NCBI GenBank assembly: GCA_023266715.1
Contig: JAHFPK010000086.1
Location: 1-9,687 of the forward strand
Reading direction: 5' to 3'
Source: Hyphomicrobiales bacterium
GTDB taxonomy: Bacteria; Pseudomonadota; Alphaproteobacteria; Rhizobiales; Aestuariivirgaceae
Length of the DNA stretch: 9,687 nucleotides
Shown: positions 1 to 6,184 of the stretch, in pieces
Numbering within the stretch: the first letter of the stretch is position 1
Layout: each line of letters begins with the position of its first letter
The notes under the pieces: model-generated
Database searches by the model: none
What the model was told of the DNA's origin: nothing
Seen by the model: the letters and a program-made list of their open reading frames with translations, nothing else
Position numbers and translations under genes: made by a program

Positions 1-1143
1 TTTTACAATGCTCCCCAGGACAGTGATCACCACCCCTGCTACCAGGACAATCAGGAGCTCGTTTCCTGCGGCCCATTCAGGCCGGGTAAGAAATGCACCT
101 GAAAGGATCTGCTCAGCTGCCTGGGCATGAATTGATACGCCTGGCACAATTTCACCAAGCGCTGTCGTTCGCGCATCATGGAGGCCCACGGCTGAAGTGC
201 CGATGAATACGAGGTGCCCTTCAATGAGAGGACGCAGCGCCTCACGCTGTTTTCCGCTTATCACCCGTGCTGCAGAGACGTAAAGCTCTGGCGAGTCGGG
301 CCTGTAATAGATGTAGAACATGCCAGATTCGGAGAGTGGCAGGGCAAGGTCGCCCACAACCAGACTTTCGATAGCATTCTCGGTGTCGGCTGCGGCATGA
401 ACCAACAAAGTGTCGGCGCCTTGCGCAATGCGCAGCGCTTCGACAACGAGCGAAGGATAGAGGCGCGATTTATCGGTCCACAAAAGCGGTATTTGACGGG
501 CAACGCCTTGTTCGCCGGCAAGATCGATATTGATGCTGCCGATGCCTGCCGCGGCGGCATCAATGACGGGGATGTTTGCCGTGATGCTGCTCAGACGTGG
601 CGGGGCGTTGGTGGCATCGGCTCCGGTTTGGGCGAAACCAGCTTTTAGGGGCGCCTGTTCTCCGGTGCTTCCGGCAGATGACGCAAAGGCGGTGACAACT
701 GGCCGGCTCCTAATTGCAGCTGCAAAAATCTCATCATTGTCAGGCAGGATCGCCGCATCAAATGATGGCATGGCAGTGGCGAGCGCCTTTGCTGCGCCAG
801 CACTTTCCAGCAAACGGCGGGGCGACAAGCGGTCGGGCTCCGGGAAGACGATATCAAAGGCAATTGTGGCCGCACCGAGTTCCGTAAGTTCGTCGACCAG
901 AGCCGCAAGTTGCGTGCGCGGCCAAGGCCATTGGCCAAGCTCGTGCAGGGAGGCTTCATCAATATCGACGACGCGGACAGGCTGCGGGATACTGCTGTCC
1001 CTTGGCCACAGTCGCTGCAAGGTGTCGAAGCCGGCACCGCGGAGCGCCGACAGAATGGGCGGGTCATAGCCGCGAAGCGCTAAAAGAGCGGCGATAACCG
1101 CAAATCCGCAGATTAGCGCCGGTAGTTTGGATAGGAGTTTCAT
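1..1143 (-). CDS. CHASE2-domain membrane sensor protein, probably an adenylate/guanylate cyclase (C-terminus beyond window)
   Basis: The minus-strand frame stays open from the ATG at 1143 to the window edge, giving 381 residues with no stop. Residues about 8-24 form an N-terminal membrane helix. Residues about 40-345 match a CHASE2 extracytoplasmic sensor: VRVVDIDEASLHELGQWPWPR near 56-76, then the AFDIVFPEPD stretch, and near the end VFIGTSAVGLHD followed by PGVSIHAQAAEQIL. A second helix begins at about 362 (ELLIVLVAGVVITVLGSI), the first of the usual cluster of C-terminal helices. The output domain is not in the window. In this family it is commonly a class III cyclase, less often a histidine or Ser/Thr kinase. 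The FecR gene just upstream favours a cyclase, since FecR-CHASE2-cyclase pairs are common; this is inference. The ATG at 1143 lacks a strong Shine-Dalgarno site. GTG at 1152 is an alternative, and an in-frame TGA lies at 1198-1200. Confidence 0.88.
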   Translation of the reverse strand, partial: MKLLSKLPALICGFAVIAALLALRGYDPPILSALRGAGFDTLQRLWPRDSSIPQPVRVVDIDEASLHELGQWPWPRTQLAALVDELTELGAATIAFDIVFPEPDRLSPRRLLESAGAAKALATAMPSFDAAILPDNDEIFAAAIRSRPVVTAFASSAGSTGEQAPLKAGFAQTGADATNAPPRLSSITANIPVIDAAAAGIGSINIDLAGEQGVARQIPLLWTDKSRLYPSLVVEALRIAQGADTLLVHAAADTENAIESLVVGDLALPLSESGMFYIYYRPDSPELYVSAARVISGKQREALRPLIEGHLVFIGTSAVGLHDARTTALGEIVPGVSIHAQAAEQILSGAFLTRPEWAAGNELLIVLVAGVVITVLGSIVK

Positions 1144-1305
1144 GCCCGGCACAATATCGAAAAGCAAGGCAAATGGCCAAGGCCGCGCGTGGCAATTTCA
1201 ACTGCGTGAACCGACATTTATGCCCTGCCGCCTCGCGTTCAACAGCGCTGGATCTTTTTCCAACCCTGCTCCAGTGATTCATCACGCCAAAGAACGCTCA
1301 ACGCA

Positions 1306-2070
1306 TTAATTAATACTACCTTCACCACCTCCACCACCATTATCTTGTTGTTTTTGTTCGGGTAGATCCTTGGCATCATTTTCGCGCCCATGCGGCAGCG
1401 ACGACCGGCAATTCTGGATCGGCAGGCGGAAAGAAGTCCGCAGCGAAGCCTGGTTCAAAATGTAAGGAAGATTATCGGCAATTGCAGTTCCCTTTACCCG
1501 ACCGGCGAGTTCGCGCGCTTCATTGCCACCGGCGCGGCCAATTTCACAGCCTTCGCGCAGCACGACACAGTTTTCGGCGTTTTCGATGCTGCAAAGTGTT
1601 ACCGAACCAAGATGCACGGCAACGCCGGTTTTTTGCTTGACCCAGAAGTCTAGTCCAGTGCCGCGGATGCCGATGGTCGCGTTGGCGGTCTGGATGTCAT
1701 AGGCGCCTTTGGCACTCCGGCCGGTAATAAAGCGGAATGTGCCGCGCAGAGCCTTGATTGAAACCTTCTGGGCGCTATTACCGCCTTTCATCAGGAAGCG
1801 GTCCAACACCAGCGTCGATCCGGGGCCGATCACCAATTTTGTGCCGTCAGCAAGAATGATCTGGGCGTTGCCATTGCGGACGACAATCTTGTCGTCTTCA
1901 TAGACCGGTGCCCCGGCCTTAAGAACCCGGTCGCCGCCTGGGCCTGAGGCAGAGGGCTTGCCAACTATGGCTGCCACTTCACCGATTGCATCCGCGGCGA
2001 ATGCCGATGACAGGCTTGTGGCCGTGGATAAAACTGTTGCAACGGCAAGTGTTAAAGCTGACAAGCGCAT
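1306..2070 (-). CDS. Secreted FecR-domain protein
   Basis: This 254-residue protein has a clear Sec signal peptide with probable cleavage after SSAFA (residue 25/26). A FecR domain follows at about 30-150: the conserved GDRVLKAGAPVYEDDKIVV region, then GNAQIILADGTKLVIGPGS, and the hallmark ATIGIRGTGLDFWV at 131-144. FecR domains are periplasmic and typically couple envelope signals to a membrane partner. It lacks the N-terminal cytoplasmic anti-sigma segment and transmembrane helix of classical FecR and is simply exported. Four cysteines (160, 168, 175, 221) lie in the C-terminal half and could form disulfides. The tail is charged and ends in a glycine run (GGGGGEGSIN). It lies 162 bp upstream of the CHASE2 gene on the same strand, which suggests it feeds the CHASE2 sensor, but that is inference. 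AGGA sits about 10 bp upstream of the ATG. Confidence 0.85.
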   Translation of the reverse strand: MRLSALTLAVATVLSTATSLSSAFAADAIGEVAAIVGKPSASGPGGDRVLKAGAPVYEDDKIVVRNGNAQIILADGTKLVIGPGSTLVLDRFLMKGGNSAQKVSIKALRGTFRFITGRSAKGAYDIQTANATIGIRGTGLDFWVKQKTGVAVHLGSVTLCSIENAENCVVLREGCEIGRAGGNEARELAGRVKGTAIADNLPYILNQASLRTSFRLPIQNCRSSLPHGRENDAKDLPEQKQQDNGGGGGEGSIN

Positions 2071-2112
2071 GATGAAAATCCTGGAATAGTTAAGTCCATG
2101 AAATCGCCCCGG

Positions 2113-2127
2113 CGCAAGCTAGCTGCG
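2113..2127. repeat. Short inverted repeat upstream of the FecR gene
   Basis: CGCA and TGCG arms enclose a GCTAGC palindrome with one bulged A. It lies in the 114-bp gap between the cyclic-nucleotide receptor and the FecR gene, about 43 bp before the FecR start. It could be an operator or an RNA hairpin. It lacks a following T-run in either direction, so it is not a classical terminator. Confidence 0.2.
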
Positions 2128-2184
2128 GCGAAGAAATCTTGCAACTGATATTCGTAGCTTCAGAAAATCCATTTGGTATTGCCG

Positions 2185-2880
2185 TTAAAATCCAACTGAT
2201 TCATCCGACGAAAGGGCGCGGCGGGTGTTGGAGCGGCGCATTTTCATAGCCAGATCACGCCCGAGAAGCTGGTAGATGATGCTTGAGATGTGCCCATCGA
2301 TGGCAGTGACCTTGGCAATGCGCAGCTTCGAGAATGCAAGAATACGGCTTGGTTCATCGATCACAACAGTCGCGGTTGCAAGGTTGTTGGTCAGATAGGC
2401 AATCTCGCCGACAAACGAACCTTTTTCCAGGTAGGTCACGAAGGAGCCGTCCACTTCCACGCTTGCCCGGCCAGAGCACAGGAAGTAGAGAGTGTCTACG
2501 GCTGCGTCCTGCCGCGTCAGCATCTCGCCAGGCATTGCCTCTTTCCAGTCGGCGGCCGTAAGCAATTTGGCAATTTGGGAATCATCGAGGCCGGAAAGCG
2601 CTTCGCGCAGCAGGGGCGCGTCTTTCTCTGGCAATCGGCGGCGCGCACGTTCGCGGATGAGCCAAAAGAGCTGATAGAGATTGATCGCTATGAAAATGAG
2701 ATCCCAGCCGATGCCGGCTTTCAGATCGCCGCCGGTCAGGCGGAAATAGGCGATCTCCAGAAACAGGCCGATCACGGCGGCGACGCGCAGCCAGAAAATA
2801 TTCGTCATGAAATAAGAAAGCGCGATTGCAGCGTATGACAGGATGCCTGCCAAGTCGTTCAGAGTGAATAATTCTGTCAT
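2185..2880 (-). CDS. Membrane-anchored cyclic-nucleotide-binding protein, Popeye-like layout
   Basis: This 231-residue protein has three predicted helices (about 10-27, 30-48 and 58-75), a basic linker (RERARRR) and a CRP/CAP-type cyclic-nucleotide-binding domain at about 95-215. The order of three helices then a binding domain is that of Popeye-domain proteins, although the DSPE and FQVT motifs of animal POPDC are not seen. The phosphate-binding cassette runs FVGEIAYLTNNLATATV (156-172). The Gly-Glu pair (158-159) that grips the ribose is kept, but the position that normally holds the phosphate-contacting arginine is Ala168. No DNA-binding domain follows, so it is a membrane receptor rather than a CRP regulator. 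It lies 52 bp after the sensor kinase and 114 bp before the FecR gene, co-directional with both. Ligand identity (cAMP, cGMP, or none) cannot be read from the sequence. Confidence 0.85.
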   Translation of the reverse strand: MTELFTLNDLAGILSYAAIALSYFMTNIFWLRVAAVIGLFLEIAYFRLTGGDLKAGIGWDLIFIAINLYQLFWLIRERARRRLPEKDAPLLREALSGLDDSQIAKLLTAADWKEAMPGEMLTRQDAAVDTLYFLCSGRASVEVDGSFVTYLEKGSFVGEIAYLTNNLATATVVIDEPSRILAFSKLRIAKVTAIDGHISSIIYQLLGRDLAMKMRRSNTRRALSSDESVGF

Positions 2881-2932
2881 TGTAGGTTCAATCTTTGTCT
2901 AACATTACGTTCGCTTTTTCTCTTGTGGCTTG

Positions 2933-4312
2933 TCAAGCAACCGCCGGAAGTCTGAGCTGAACCCGCAAGCCTCCGAGATCGGCATCGCCCAGAACAACAT
3001 TCCCGCTATACATGCCAGCTGTTTCGGTGACGATTGATAATCCCAGTCCCGAACCGGGCTTAGATTCATCCAGACGCTTGCCGCGCTTGACCGCATCACT
3101 GCGCTTATCCGCAGGCAAGCCAGGTCCATCGTCATCGACCGTAATGAGCAGCCAGTTTTGTGTGCCATCCAACTGGTCAATAATGGGCGTGGCACTCACT
3201 TTCACGGCTTTCGCGGACCATTTGGCGGCATTGTCGATGAGGTTTCCGGCCATCTCCTCAAGGTCCTGGCTTTCGCCGCGAAATTTCAGTCCGTTTGATA
3301 CAATCACGTCAATTTTAACGCCCCTGTCCTGGTTGATGCGCATGATGGTGCGGCCAAGGGCAGTCAGCACCGGTTCAACATCCGTGACCGAGCCCAGGGT
3401 CTGGGCCCTTGCGGCGCGTCTGGCGCGATCGAGATACAGGCTCACCTGGTCGCGCATGATCTGGGTTTGCTCGGAAACCTTGCCCGCAAATTCTGTTTTG
3501 TTGCCCTGTGCTTCGTTGGTGAGCACGCTCAGCGGCGTTTTCAGCGCATGGGCCAGGTTGCCAACTTGCGTGCGGGCCCGGTCGATCACTTCCGTATTGG
3601 CATGAATGAGCAGGTTCAACTCATCGGCCACCGGCTGCAGTTCGCTGGGGAATTCACCCTCCAGGCGCTCGGCCTTTCCGCCGCGAATGGCGCTCAGGGA
3701 TTGTTGCATGCGCTTCATGGGCTTCAGCGCCACGCGCACTTGCAGCAGAATTGACGCCAGCAGGCCAAGGCCCAGTAAGGCGAGAACGCCATAAAGGGCG
3801 CGGCGGAAGGCAAAGATTTCTTCTTTCAGTTCATCAAAATTGCCGGCCACAAGAAACGAAAACTCATCGTCGCCGCCAAAAAGTTTGAACTTCTGCTCAA
3901 TGGCGCGCAGTTGCTTGCCTTCGCTGTCATTAATATAGAAGCTGGCCACGCCGCCCGCATCGCGGTTCTTCAAATCCGTATCGTTGGGAACGAGGCGTTT
4001 TTCAAGTAATGATTCGGAAGCGAGCTCGCCCAGGGCTTTGTCCTTGGGCGGCGACACCTGCCAATACCAACCGGAAAGGGGCAAAGTGAAGCGCGGGTCA
4101 ACGATCTGCCCCTCCATGCCGGGGGCGCCATCGGTGCCGAGTTCCACGTGCGCCAGGAGGCCATCAAGAATGGAGCGGAGCCTCGCATCGAAATTGCGCT
4201 CAACGGCCGCCTGAAACAGATTGGCCAGCAGGAAAGCCGCGCTGGCGAGGAGCACGACGGCCACAACAGCAGAGGTAAAGATGAGACGAAAGGAAAGTGA
4301 ATTAGTTTGCAT
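2933..4312 (-). CDS. Sensor histidine kinase, FeuQ/PhoQ-type
   Basis: The chosen start is the ATG at 4312 (MQTNSLSFRL), giving 459 residues and an 11-bp overlap with the response regulator stop. The longer open frame to 4453 lies entirely inside that upstream gene and is rejected. Layout: helix 1 at about 10-32, a periplasmic sensor domain at about 33-170, helix 2 at about 172-192, a HAMP-like linker at 193-245, then a HisKA-type dimerisation helix with AHALKTPLSVL (phospho-acceptor His255). The ATPase domain has an N box (EMAGNLIDNAAKW, Asn357 and Asn361), a G1 box (DDDGPGLP, 393-400) and a G2 box (GSGLGLSIV, 420-428). The HALKTPL form of the H box is that of the PhoQ/FeuQ group. It would autophosphorylate and pass phosphate to the adjacent regulator. 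Rhizobial FeuQ responds to low osmolarity; whether this one does is unknown. Confidence 0.93.
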   Translation of the reverse strand: MQTNSLSFRLIFTSAVVAVVLLASAAFLLANLFQAAVERNFDARLRSILDGLLAHVELGTDGAPGMEGQIVDPRFTLPLSGWYWQVSPPKDKALGELASESLLEKRLVPNDTDLKNRDAGGVASFYINDSEGKQLRAIEQKFKLFGGDDEFSFLVAGNFDELKEEIFAFRRALYGVLALLGLGLLASILLQVRVALKPMKRMQQSLSAIRGGKAERLEGEFPSELQPVADELNLLIHANTEVIDRARTQVGNLAHALKTPLSVLTNEAQGNKTEFAGKVSEQTQIMRDQVSLYLDRARRAARAQTLGSVTDVEPVLTALGRTIMRINQDRGVKIDVIVSNGLKFRGESQDLEEMAGNLIDNAAKWSAKAVKVSATPIIDQLDGTQNWLLITVDDDGPGLPADKRSDAVKRGKRLDESKPGSGLGLSIVTETAGMYSGNVVLGDADLGGLRVQLRLPAVA

Positions 4313-4973
4313 TATCCGGCTCGGATACGCAGTATCCCATGCCGCGGATGGTGTGCAGCACATCAACGCCGAGTTTTTTACGCAAGCGCCCAACGAAAAC
4401 CTCGATCGTATTTGAATCGCGGTCGAAGTCCTGGTCGTAGAGATGTTCAACAAGTTCGGTGCGCGAAACCACCTTGCCGCCGTGATGCATCAAATAAGCG
4501 AGCAGACGAAATTCCAGCGAGGTGAGCTTGATCGCCGTGCCGTTCACGGTGACGCGCGCACTCTTGGTATCGAGAACCATGGGGCCACAGGTAAGTTCGC
4601 TGGTTGCATGCCCGGCGCTGCGGCGCAAGAGGGCGCGCACACGGGCCAGCACTTCTTCCATGTGAAAGGGCTTTGCCACATAGTCATCGGCGCCTGCATC
4701 GAAGCCTGCCACTTTGTCGCTCCAGCGGTCACGCGCGGTGAGAATCAGCACGGGCATTTTCTTGCCGGCGCGGCGCCATTTTTCCAAAACGCTTACGCCG
4801 TCCAAAACCGGCAGGCCGAGATCGAGAACCACCGCATCATAGGGCTCGGTTTCGCCGAGGTAGCAGCCCTCTTCGCCATCCATGGCCTTGTCAACCACAT
4901 AGCCAGCATCGGCAAGAGCGGACACCAGTTGCCGGTTCAGATCAGGATCGTCTTCAACGACGAGAATGCGCAT
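4302..4973 (-). CDS. OmpR-family response regulator, FeuP/PhoP-type
   Basis: This 223-residue protein is a two-domain transcription factor. The receiver domain (1-118) has the acidic pair Asp8/Asp9, phospho-acceptor Asp51 (VVLDLGLP), Thr79 (LILTARDRWSD) and Lys101 (AKPFH). The winged-helix DNA-binding domain (about 128-216) ends with the typical SNTIEVFVGRLRKKLG and TIRGMGY motifs. It strongly resembles rhizobial FeuP, especially DRWSDKVAG, AYLMHHGG and EHLYDQDFDRDSN. FeuP in Sinorhizobium controls genes including the cyclic glucan exporter; this is family knowledge, and the target genes here are unknown. It lies 40 bp downstream of the PepSY-like gene and overlaps the kinase gene by 11 bp, so the three genes are probably one transcript. 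Confidence 0.94.
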   Translation of the reverse strand: MRILVVEDDPDLNRQLVSALADAGYVVDKAMDGEEGCYLGETEPYDAVVLDLGLPVLDGVSVLEKWRRAGKKMPVLILTARDRWSDKVAGFDAGADDYVAKPFHMEEVLARVRALLRRSAGHATSELTCGPMVLDTKSARVTVNGTAIKLTSLEFRLLAYLMHHGGKVVSRTELVEHLYDQDFDRDSNTIEVFVGRLRKKLGVDVLHTIRGMGYCVSEPDNAN

Positions 4974-5013
4974 TTATTTTCATCCCAGATGGCGAAGGCT
5001 GCACGAGGTCACA

Positions 5014-5334
5014 CTATAGAATAGAGCCGTCTTGCCCGCTCACCAGAACTCGGACAAGACTATTATCAGTTCGCAAGGTCACAGCATAGATGTCACCCCT
5101 GAGCTTTACCTTGACAACTTTGGAGCCCGGCCATTGCGCTTGGGCAATGGCTGCGGCCTCGGAGGGCTGGATTGCCAACATCAACAGGGGCAGCGGCGGT
5201 CTGACGACCGGGGGTACTATTTTCCTGAGATAAGGCAGAGTTACCCGATTGTTGGGCTTGAATTGTGCAACAGCAGGCCCGGCAACAATCAGTGTTGCCA
5301 GCGCAATTGCCGCAAATTTCAGACCTCTCAACAT
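5014..5334 (-). CDS. Small secreted PepSY-like protein, possible FeuN-type modulator
   Basis: This 106-residue protein has a signal peptide (MLRGLKFAAIALATLIVAG, cleavage near AVA|QF at 23/24). A proline-rich stretch (KIVPPVVRPPLPLL) follows. The C-terminal half reads as a single PepSY fold: PSEAAAIAQAQWPGSKVVKV, then GDIYAVTLR, then a strand ending VLVSGQDGSIL. PepSY domains are usually periplasmic inhibitory or binding modules. As the first gene before the regulator and kinase, it occupies the same place as FeuN, the small periplasmic protein that restrains FeuQ in Sinorhizobium. That functional parallel is inference from position, size and export, not demonstrated homology. No good Shine-Dalgarno site is seen directly before the ATG; GGAAAGG lies about 10 bp upstream. 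Confidence 0.8.
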   Translation of the reverse strand: MLRGLKFAAIALATLIVAGPAVAQFKPNNRVTLPYLRKIVPPVVRPPLPLLMLAIQPSEAAAIAQAQWPGSKVVKVKLRGDIYAVTLRTDNSLVRVLVSGQDGSIL

Positions 5335-5407
5335 GAACCTGTCGCCTTTCCTTCGCCCCGTCTTAGTGGCGGCAAGCTGAACTGGGGATGAATAAAAATG
5401 TCAGGAA

Positions 5408-5457
5408 TGTTGACTGATGTTAAAATTTAGTAATAACAATCGTTTAATGTTGGTTTT
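5408..5457. promoter_or_regulatory. AT-rich upstream region with PhoP-box-like half-sites
   Basis: This stretch lies 74-123 bp upstream of the PepSY-like gene and is far more AT-rich than its surroundings. Read on the plus strand it holds TGTTGA (5408) and TGTTAA (5418), 10 bp apart, and CGTTTA (5441) and GGTTTT (5452), 11 bp apart. TGTTA and TAACA also form an inverted pair at 5418-5438. Enterobacterial PhoP binds direct repeats of (T/G)GTTTA with an 11-bp period, so an autoregulatory site for the PhoP/FeuP-type regulator is possible. The half-sites are imperfect and the alphaproteobacterial consensus may differ. No convincing -35/-10 pair was identified. Confidence 0.2.
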
Positions 5458-5546
5458 GCAGGTTTTATTGGCAAGTTTTTGGCCGAAATCGGCAGTTGCG
5501 CCAGGGAACGTAAGATCGTGCCAAAAGTGGGCCGAAAAAAACAATA

Positions 5547-5651
5547 TTATTCGCCGAACCCGGTTCGTTCACGCAATTTTTCCCGCATCGATTGGGTTCC
5601 CTCGTCCGGGCTTCTCCCATCCTTCGGAGACAAAACAGGAGTCAGTGACAT
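5547..5651 (-). CDS. Candidate 34-residue small protein
   Basis: An ATG at 5651 opens a 34-residue frame that ends with TAA at 5547. It reads MSLTPVLSPKDGRSP, an acidic DEGTQS stretch, then MREKLRERTGFGE. The hydrophilic, amphipathic C-terminal half (REKLRER) looks protein-like, unlike most of this intergenic stretch. No strong Shine-Dalgarno site precedes it and I do not recognise the family. It sits 212 bp upstream of the PepSY-like gene on the same strand. It could be a small protein, the start of a decayed gene, or chance. Confidence 0.25.
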   Translation of the reverse strand: MSLTPVLSPKDGRSPDEGTQSMREKLRERTGFGE

Positions 5652-5671
5652 TTTACAAGTTATTGACAATA

Positions 5672-5739
5672 AACAGCTGTCCTTAAATTCTTCAACTCAT
5701 TCTGCGTAAAAATAGCAAATAGGTAGCAGAACAGCTGTC
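5672..5739. repeat. 10-bp direct repeat AACAGCTGTC, two copies
   Basis: AACAGCTGTC occurs at 5672-5681 and exactly again at 5730-5739. Each copy contains the palindrome ACAGCTGT. They lie just before the cyclase relic and could be paired protein-binding sites or a footprint of a small insertion. The spacing of 58 bp start to start is not an integral number of short helical turns that would by itself argue for cooperative binding. Confidence 0.3.
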
Positions 5740-5901
5740 GTAGCGCCCGGTGGCGAGGTGCACCTGCCCGAGCGAGCACAGCAAAAGCCTTCGATCGCGG
5801 TGCTCCCCTGCACCAATATGAGCGGCGATCCGGAACAGGAATATTTCGCAGATGGCATCACCGAGGAATTTATCACCGACCAGTCCAAGGTTTCCGGGCT
5901 C
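5716..5901 (+). pseudogene. Relic of a cyclase/TPR-type regulatory protein
   Basis: This is the only plus-strand coding signal with a recognisable family. From the TAG at 5713-5715 the frame reads into KPSIAVLP, then NMSGDPEQEYFADGITEE and SKVSGL. This is the conserved block found after the catalytic or DNA-binding domain, and before the TPR repeats, in rhizobial adenylate cyclases and winged-helix/TPR regulators (usual form SIAVLPFxNMSGDPEQEYFADG). Here the conserved Phe is Cys (LPCTNMSG). Both flanks are missing: there is no cyclase or DNA-binding domain upstream, and after SKVSGL the usual FVIARNS continuation is replaced by unrelated sequence. It is a dead internal fragment of a gene that would have been several hundred codons long. 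Confidence 0.75.
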
Positions 5902-6049
5902 ACAGCGTTGCTCCCTCAAGCTCATCAGCCAGGCGCCGCAGGAGCCTCGCCGTGGCTTGTGCTGTGCCTGTGGGAGCCACTGTTACGGATAGGCCGGCCA
6001 GGCGGATAGCTGATGGCAGTTGGCCCTCACCGCGCCTTCTCGTCACCAC
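5900..6049 (-). CDS. Candidate 49-residue ORF in the IS-like segment
   Basis: A GTG at 6049 (or GTG at 6046) opens a 49-residue frame reading VVTRRRGEGQLPSAIRLAGL, a neutral SVTVAPTG stretch, and a C-terminal amphipathic helix LLRRLADELEG. The stop TGA falls exactly at the junction with the cyclase relic, so the natural C-terminus may be lost. Codon choice is GC-rich in the third position. I do not recognise the product. It may be a fragment of a transposon-borne gene or a chance frame. Confidence 0.2.
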   Translation of the reverse strand: MVTRRRGEGQLPSAIRLAGLSVTVAPTGTAQATARLLRRLADELEGATL

Positions 6050-6139
6050 GCATCACAAATCGCTCCGTGGCTTCAAAACATACGGAATCATCAAATCTCA
6101 AAAAAAAGTCGAGAGTTTTTCCACAGCCTGCTAGAGCGC
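5902..6139 (-). mobile_element. Probable decayed insertion-sequence remnant
   Basis: The cyclase relic stops abruptly at 5901 and the following roughly 240 bp are unrelated to it. Read on the minus strand from about 6139, the segment starts TAGCAGGCTGTGGAAAAACT and continues through a T8 run and GATTTGATGATTCCG to ATGCGTGGTGACGAG. This order (GGCTGT-GAAAAA terminus, GATTTG-TGATTCC, then a start reading MRGDE) resembles the left end of rhizobial transposase-bearing elements as I remember them. The MRGDE frame stops after eight codons, so any transposase is dead. No second terminal repeat or target duplication was identified. Confidence 0.3.
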
Positions 6140-6184
6140 TTCCTGATTAGGGCGGGAGCATTGAGCTGTTTTTGGCGCTGTCCC

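Noticed and set aside
1064..1285. A 73-codon minus-strand frame between the FecR and CHASE2 genes.
   Set aside because: Its second half is an out-of-frame reading of the CHASE2 N-terminus, and its first half shows no recognisable protein signal.
2905..2936. A perfect TTGACA (2936-2931, minus strand) overlapping the kinase stop, as a promoter for the cyclic-nucleotide receptor gene.
   Set aside because: No acceptable -10 element lies 16-18 bp downstream (CGAACG/GAACGT only), so the -35 match alone is not enough.
4313..4453. An upstream ATG at 4453 would extend the sensor kinase N-terminus by 47 residues.
   Set aside because: The extension lies wholly inside the response regulator gene in another frame and has no kinase-like sequence; the ATG at 4312 with an 11-bp overlap gives the normal N-terminus before helix 1.
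5663..5689. TTGACA followed by TAAATT on the plus strand as a promoter for the cyclase relic.
   Set aside because: The spacer is only 15 bp and the -10 match is weak; the downstream gene is dead, so there is no functional support.
5417..5709. Plus-strand frames of 89 and 76 codons across the intergenic stretch.
   Set aside because: No recognisable domain or Shine-Dalgarno site; composition looks non-coding and the first frame starts in the AT-rich control region of the opposite operon.
6093..6184. T8 run and small hairpins downstream of the deacetylase gene as a rho-independent terminator.
   Set aside because: The T-run is about 80 bp past the stop and is not directly preceded by a stable GC-rich stem; the only inverted arms are short or widely spaced.
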